Below are positions 31,987 to 34,078 of a stretch of 34,078 nucleotides of DNA, one piece after another (position 1 is the first letter of the stretch; every line of letters begins with the position of its first letter). Source of the stretch: Pleurotus ostreatus/Saccharomyces cerevisiae fusant (taxonomy: Eukaryota; Opisthokonta). The notes beneath the pieces are model-generated. The model was not told the origin of the DNA. It made no database searches and saw only the letters and a program-made list of their open reading frames with translations. Made by a program: the position numbers and the translations under genes. The DNA lies in NCBI GenBank assembly GCA_024196135.1, contig JAMQCK010000247.1, positions 1-34,078 on the forward strand, in the 5' to 3' direction.

Positions 31987-32558
31987 TGCTACCCACATAT
32001 TCATCAGGATTTTCATTCGTTTTTCTCTTACTTTTAGCCGAACAGTCGCTCGAGGCTTGCTCAAGGTCACTGTTAGGGTAAGTCAAGTCAACGCTAGGGA
32101 CAGAAACTGATCAGTACGACCACCGTACAAGCGACGCCGTCACGGACACCGACTGAGGTCAGGTGGCCGTTTGGGACTCTCGGCTCTCAGGCTCGACTCA
32201 GTCGACGTGACGTCCACTGTGACGACGGCCACTTTCCCACCACGCCCTTACTTCCTTTCTACCTCCACGTTCTAACGACCGGAACCATATCCAACCGTGA
32301 TCGCAGTACTCGATCTCTCTTGCAAAGCGACAAACCGCCTGCTTGAAAGGAACTGATCTGGATCTCACTTCGACAGTCGCTCAGACGTCCTGCAAACGCA
32401 CAGCCGGTCGCGTCTCTTTCTATTCATCTCAACGTACCGTTGGTGACCTCGTGCTCTGCGGTGACGCTAGCTGACTTCCATTACGGCAGAAGGGTGTTCG
32501 TACTCCTTGTCCATCAGATACCCCGGCACTTCGACTCGCCAGGTCTCACGAGGGGTTT
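31987..32558. promoter_or_regulatory. Spacer and promoter region of exonuclease gene B
   Basis: 572 bp upstream of gene B. GTGACGTCC, a half-CRE-like sequence, occurs near 32207-32215, with nearby repeats of GTGACG. I found no coding exon. It does not obviously resemble the gene A promoter. Confidence 0.35.
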
Positions 32559-34078
32559 ATGGCGTCTCCGTCGCTCCCACCGTATAGCTGGCGCGAATAC
32601 AGCCCTGATGCGCGCCTCACGTACTGTACAACAGTTCACGAGGCGGAGGACGCTCTGAAAGGTATCAAACCTCGCGTAGTCGGATTCGACATGGAGTGGA
32701 AACCCAGCAAGAAACTCAATCGTATCGGGTTGTCGAATCATGTCGCGCTCATCCAGATCGCTACTGATCATGAAATCACACTGATTCAACTGAGCAATAT
32801 GTACGGTGAGCGCCTTAAGCTACCCTTTTGACCACTGCGCCTCACTGACCACATGTGGCAAGCTCAATGTCGCCACAAAAGAGCCGAGAAACGTTGGTGT
32901 GGCCGCTACGGATGCCGCATATTTCCTCAACGTCTCAAGATGTTATTGGAAGACGCAAGCGTTATCAAGGCTGGTGCAGGTATCAGCGGTCAGTCCTGTT
33001 TTTACACCGGACTTTTTTATACTCACGTACTACCACAGGCGATGCGAAAAAATTGTTTAATGATTGTCGGGTTCAAATGTATGGTTGCGTCGACCTTTCT
33101 CTGTTGACACGGACGATGGACAACCTCAACTGGGGAGGAAGCTATACTACTCAACTAGGCTTGGCCAAACTCGTCGCTTTTTACGCTGGACGCGAACTGC
33201 AGAAAGGATTGGTCAGGCTAAGCGACTGGGAAGCGGATCCGCTGAGTCTCGAGCAACAGGAATGTAATGTAAAAATTCGCTCCGTCCATTCGTCTACTGA
33301 TTCAAGTGTCAGATGCTGCGAACGATGCGCACGCCGGTCTATTCGTGTTTTATTGCCACGTGCCTTCGCCGTTATCCTCCTGGTTTGCGCCTCCGTGGAA
33401 GGCATGCTTTATGTTCGACGCGATTGGCGGTCAACTATACCGTCCTGGCACCAGGACTCCCTGGGTTCCACTCAATCCTTTCTATGACCCGCGCCCACAG
33501 ACTTCAGAAGCAGGCTCGTATTCCTGGTCAGAAGTCAGTCCCAATGCCCAGATTCGATACTGCTGGACGGCGGAAGAAGCGAACCGTTGCATATCGTCCA
33601 TTACCTCTGGCGCAGTGGGCTTTGACTTCGTGATCCATCAGCTCCCCGGTCATCCTCTACCGCGCATCCCCTTGGTACTTCTGGCGAACGGCGACTGGAT
33701 TGTCATCATCCAGATCAATAATTTACGCGAAAGTGTGTAGAGCCTTTCCGTACTAAACTCCTCTCACTCGCTGACAAAGCTATGCGATACCAGGATTCCC
33801 CACAGAATTGCGCAGGCTCCTCGAGAGCGATGACATTATCAAAGCCGGGTCTGTTGGATGTAGGCCAATCGTCCTACGCTCTTGACAATATTGATCTCTC
33901 ATCAACTACAGTGAGCATTCGAAAGTTGTGCGAAGGATGCTCGCTTTCTATCTCGAACATCATCGACTTGTCACTGATGGCCCGCTGCGTCGACAGCGCT
34001 CGCTGGACTTCGGGCGGTCCTGACGGTCTTCCTGCTCTAGTCGCTGCGTATGCGGATCGCTCGTATCCGGATGAATCT
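32559..34078 (+). CDS. Exonuclease gene B: paralogue of gene A, truncated by window end
   Basis: Same two-domain plan as gene A. Exons: 32559-32805, 32863-32988, 33039-33263, 33313-33732, 33794-33859 and 33912 to the edge. Domain 1 keeps D44 and E46 (GFDMEWKP), Exo II AGAGISGDAKKL and Exo III YAANDAH. Domain 2 has GFDFVIHQL (Val for Glu) and LSIRKL where GDAKKL is expected (Ser for Asp), so it is predicted inactive; its Exo III lies beyond the window. Exons 3 (225 nt) and 5 (66 nt) have exactly the gene A lengths and phases. The N-terminus is shorter (starts MASPSLPPYSWREYSPDARL). Exon 2 is anomalous: where A has an acceptor (gcccag before tctttcc), B reads gccgca before tatttcc, so I used the AAG at 32860-32862, which adds a Cys/Arg-rich insert. 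It could be a functional gene with exonised intron, or one starting to decay. Confidence 0.75.

Noticed and set aside
1..34078. tRNA, rRNA, CRISPR arrays, integrated transposons or viral copies
   Set aside because: I looked for these by eye and saw no cloverleaf, spaced repeat array, transposase or reverse-transcriptase motifs. Covariance-model and repeat searches would be needed to exclude small ones.

Overview
This is nuclear DNA of a filamentous basidiomycete, probably an Agaricomycete. Genes are dense on both strands and broken by many 45-60 nt introns (GTRNGY donors, CTRAY branch points, CAG/TAG/AAG acceptors). The products are fungal: a GPI-anchored GH72 glucanosyltransferase, a DUF7702-like membrane protein, a secreted single-pass protein of a basidiomycete type, LAS1 and ISWI. 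I joined exons by hand. Every join listed keeps the reading frame, and recognised proteins end at plausible stops.

Layout. 1-402 (-): 5' part of PEX16. 859-1698 (+): disordered hypothetical protein. 2231-4224 (-): DHA1-type MFS transporter. 4225-5396: no firm gene, one interrupted ORF. 5397-7201 (-): signal-peptide, single-pass membrane protein. 8184-9200 (+): dienelactone-hydrolase-family protein, convergent with LAS1 (9307-10724, -). LAS1 is divergent from a DUF7702-like membrane protein (10996-11979, +). 12847-15538 (+): membrane-anchored amidohydrolase in 16 exons. 16058-17967 (+): GH72. 18316-22321 (+): ISWI ATPase. 22654-24493 (-): orphan single-pass protein. 24913-26313 (-): RING protein. 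26844-27683 (-): orphan protein. Up to about 28 kb this is ordinary housekeeping and accessory sequence without operon logic.

The striking part is 28491 to the right edge. It is a local tandem family of genes, each encoding two DEDDy (WRN/Rrp6-like) 3'-5' exonuclease domains in one chain. Gene A (28491-30836) is complete, gene B (32559 to beyond 34078) runs off the window, and a decayed piece of a third copy (31411-31986) lies between them. In A and B the first domain keeps all the catalytic residues I can identify. The second has lost them at matching places (Exo I Glu to Val; Exo II Asp to Ser; in A also Exo III Asp to Ser). Both halves also share a conserved N-terminal block and a conserved C-terminal block. 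This is an 'active plus pseudo-exonuclease' architecture in a locally expanding family, and it is the best candidate here for an undescribed system.
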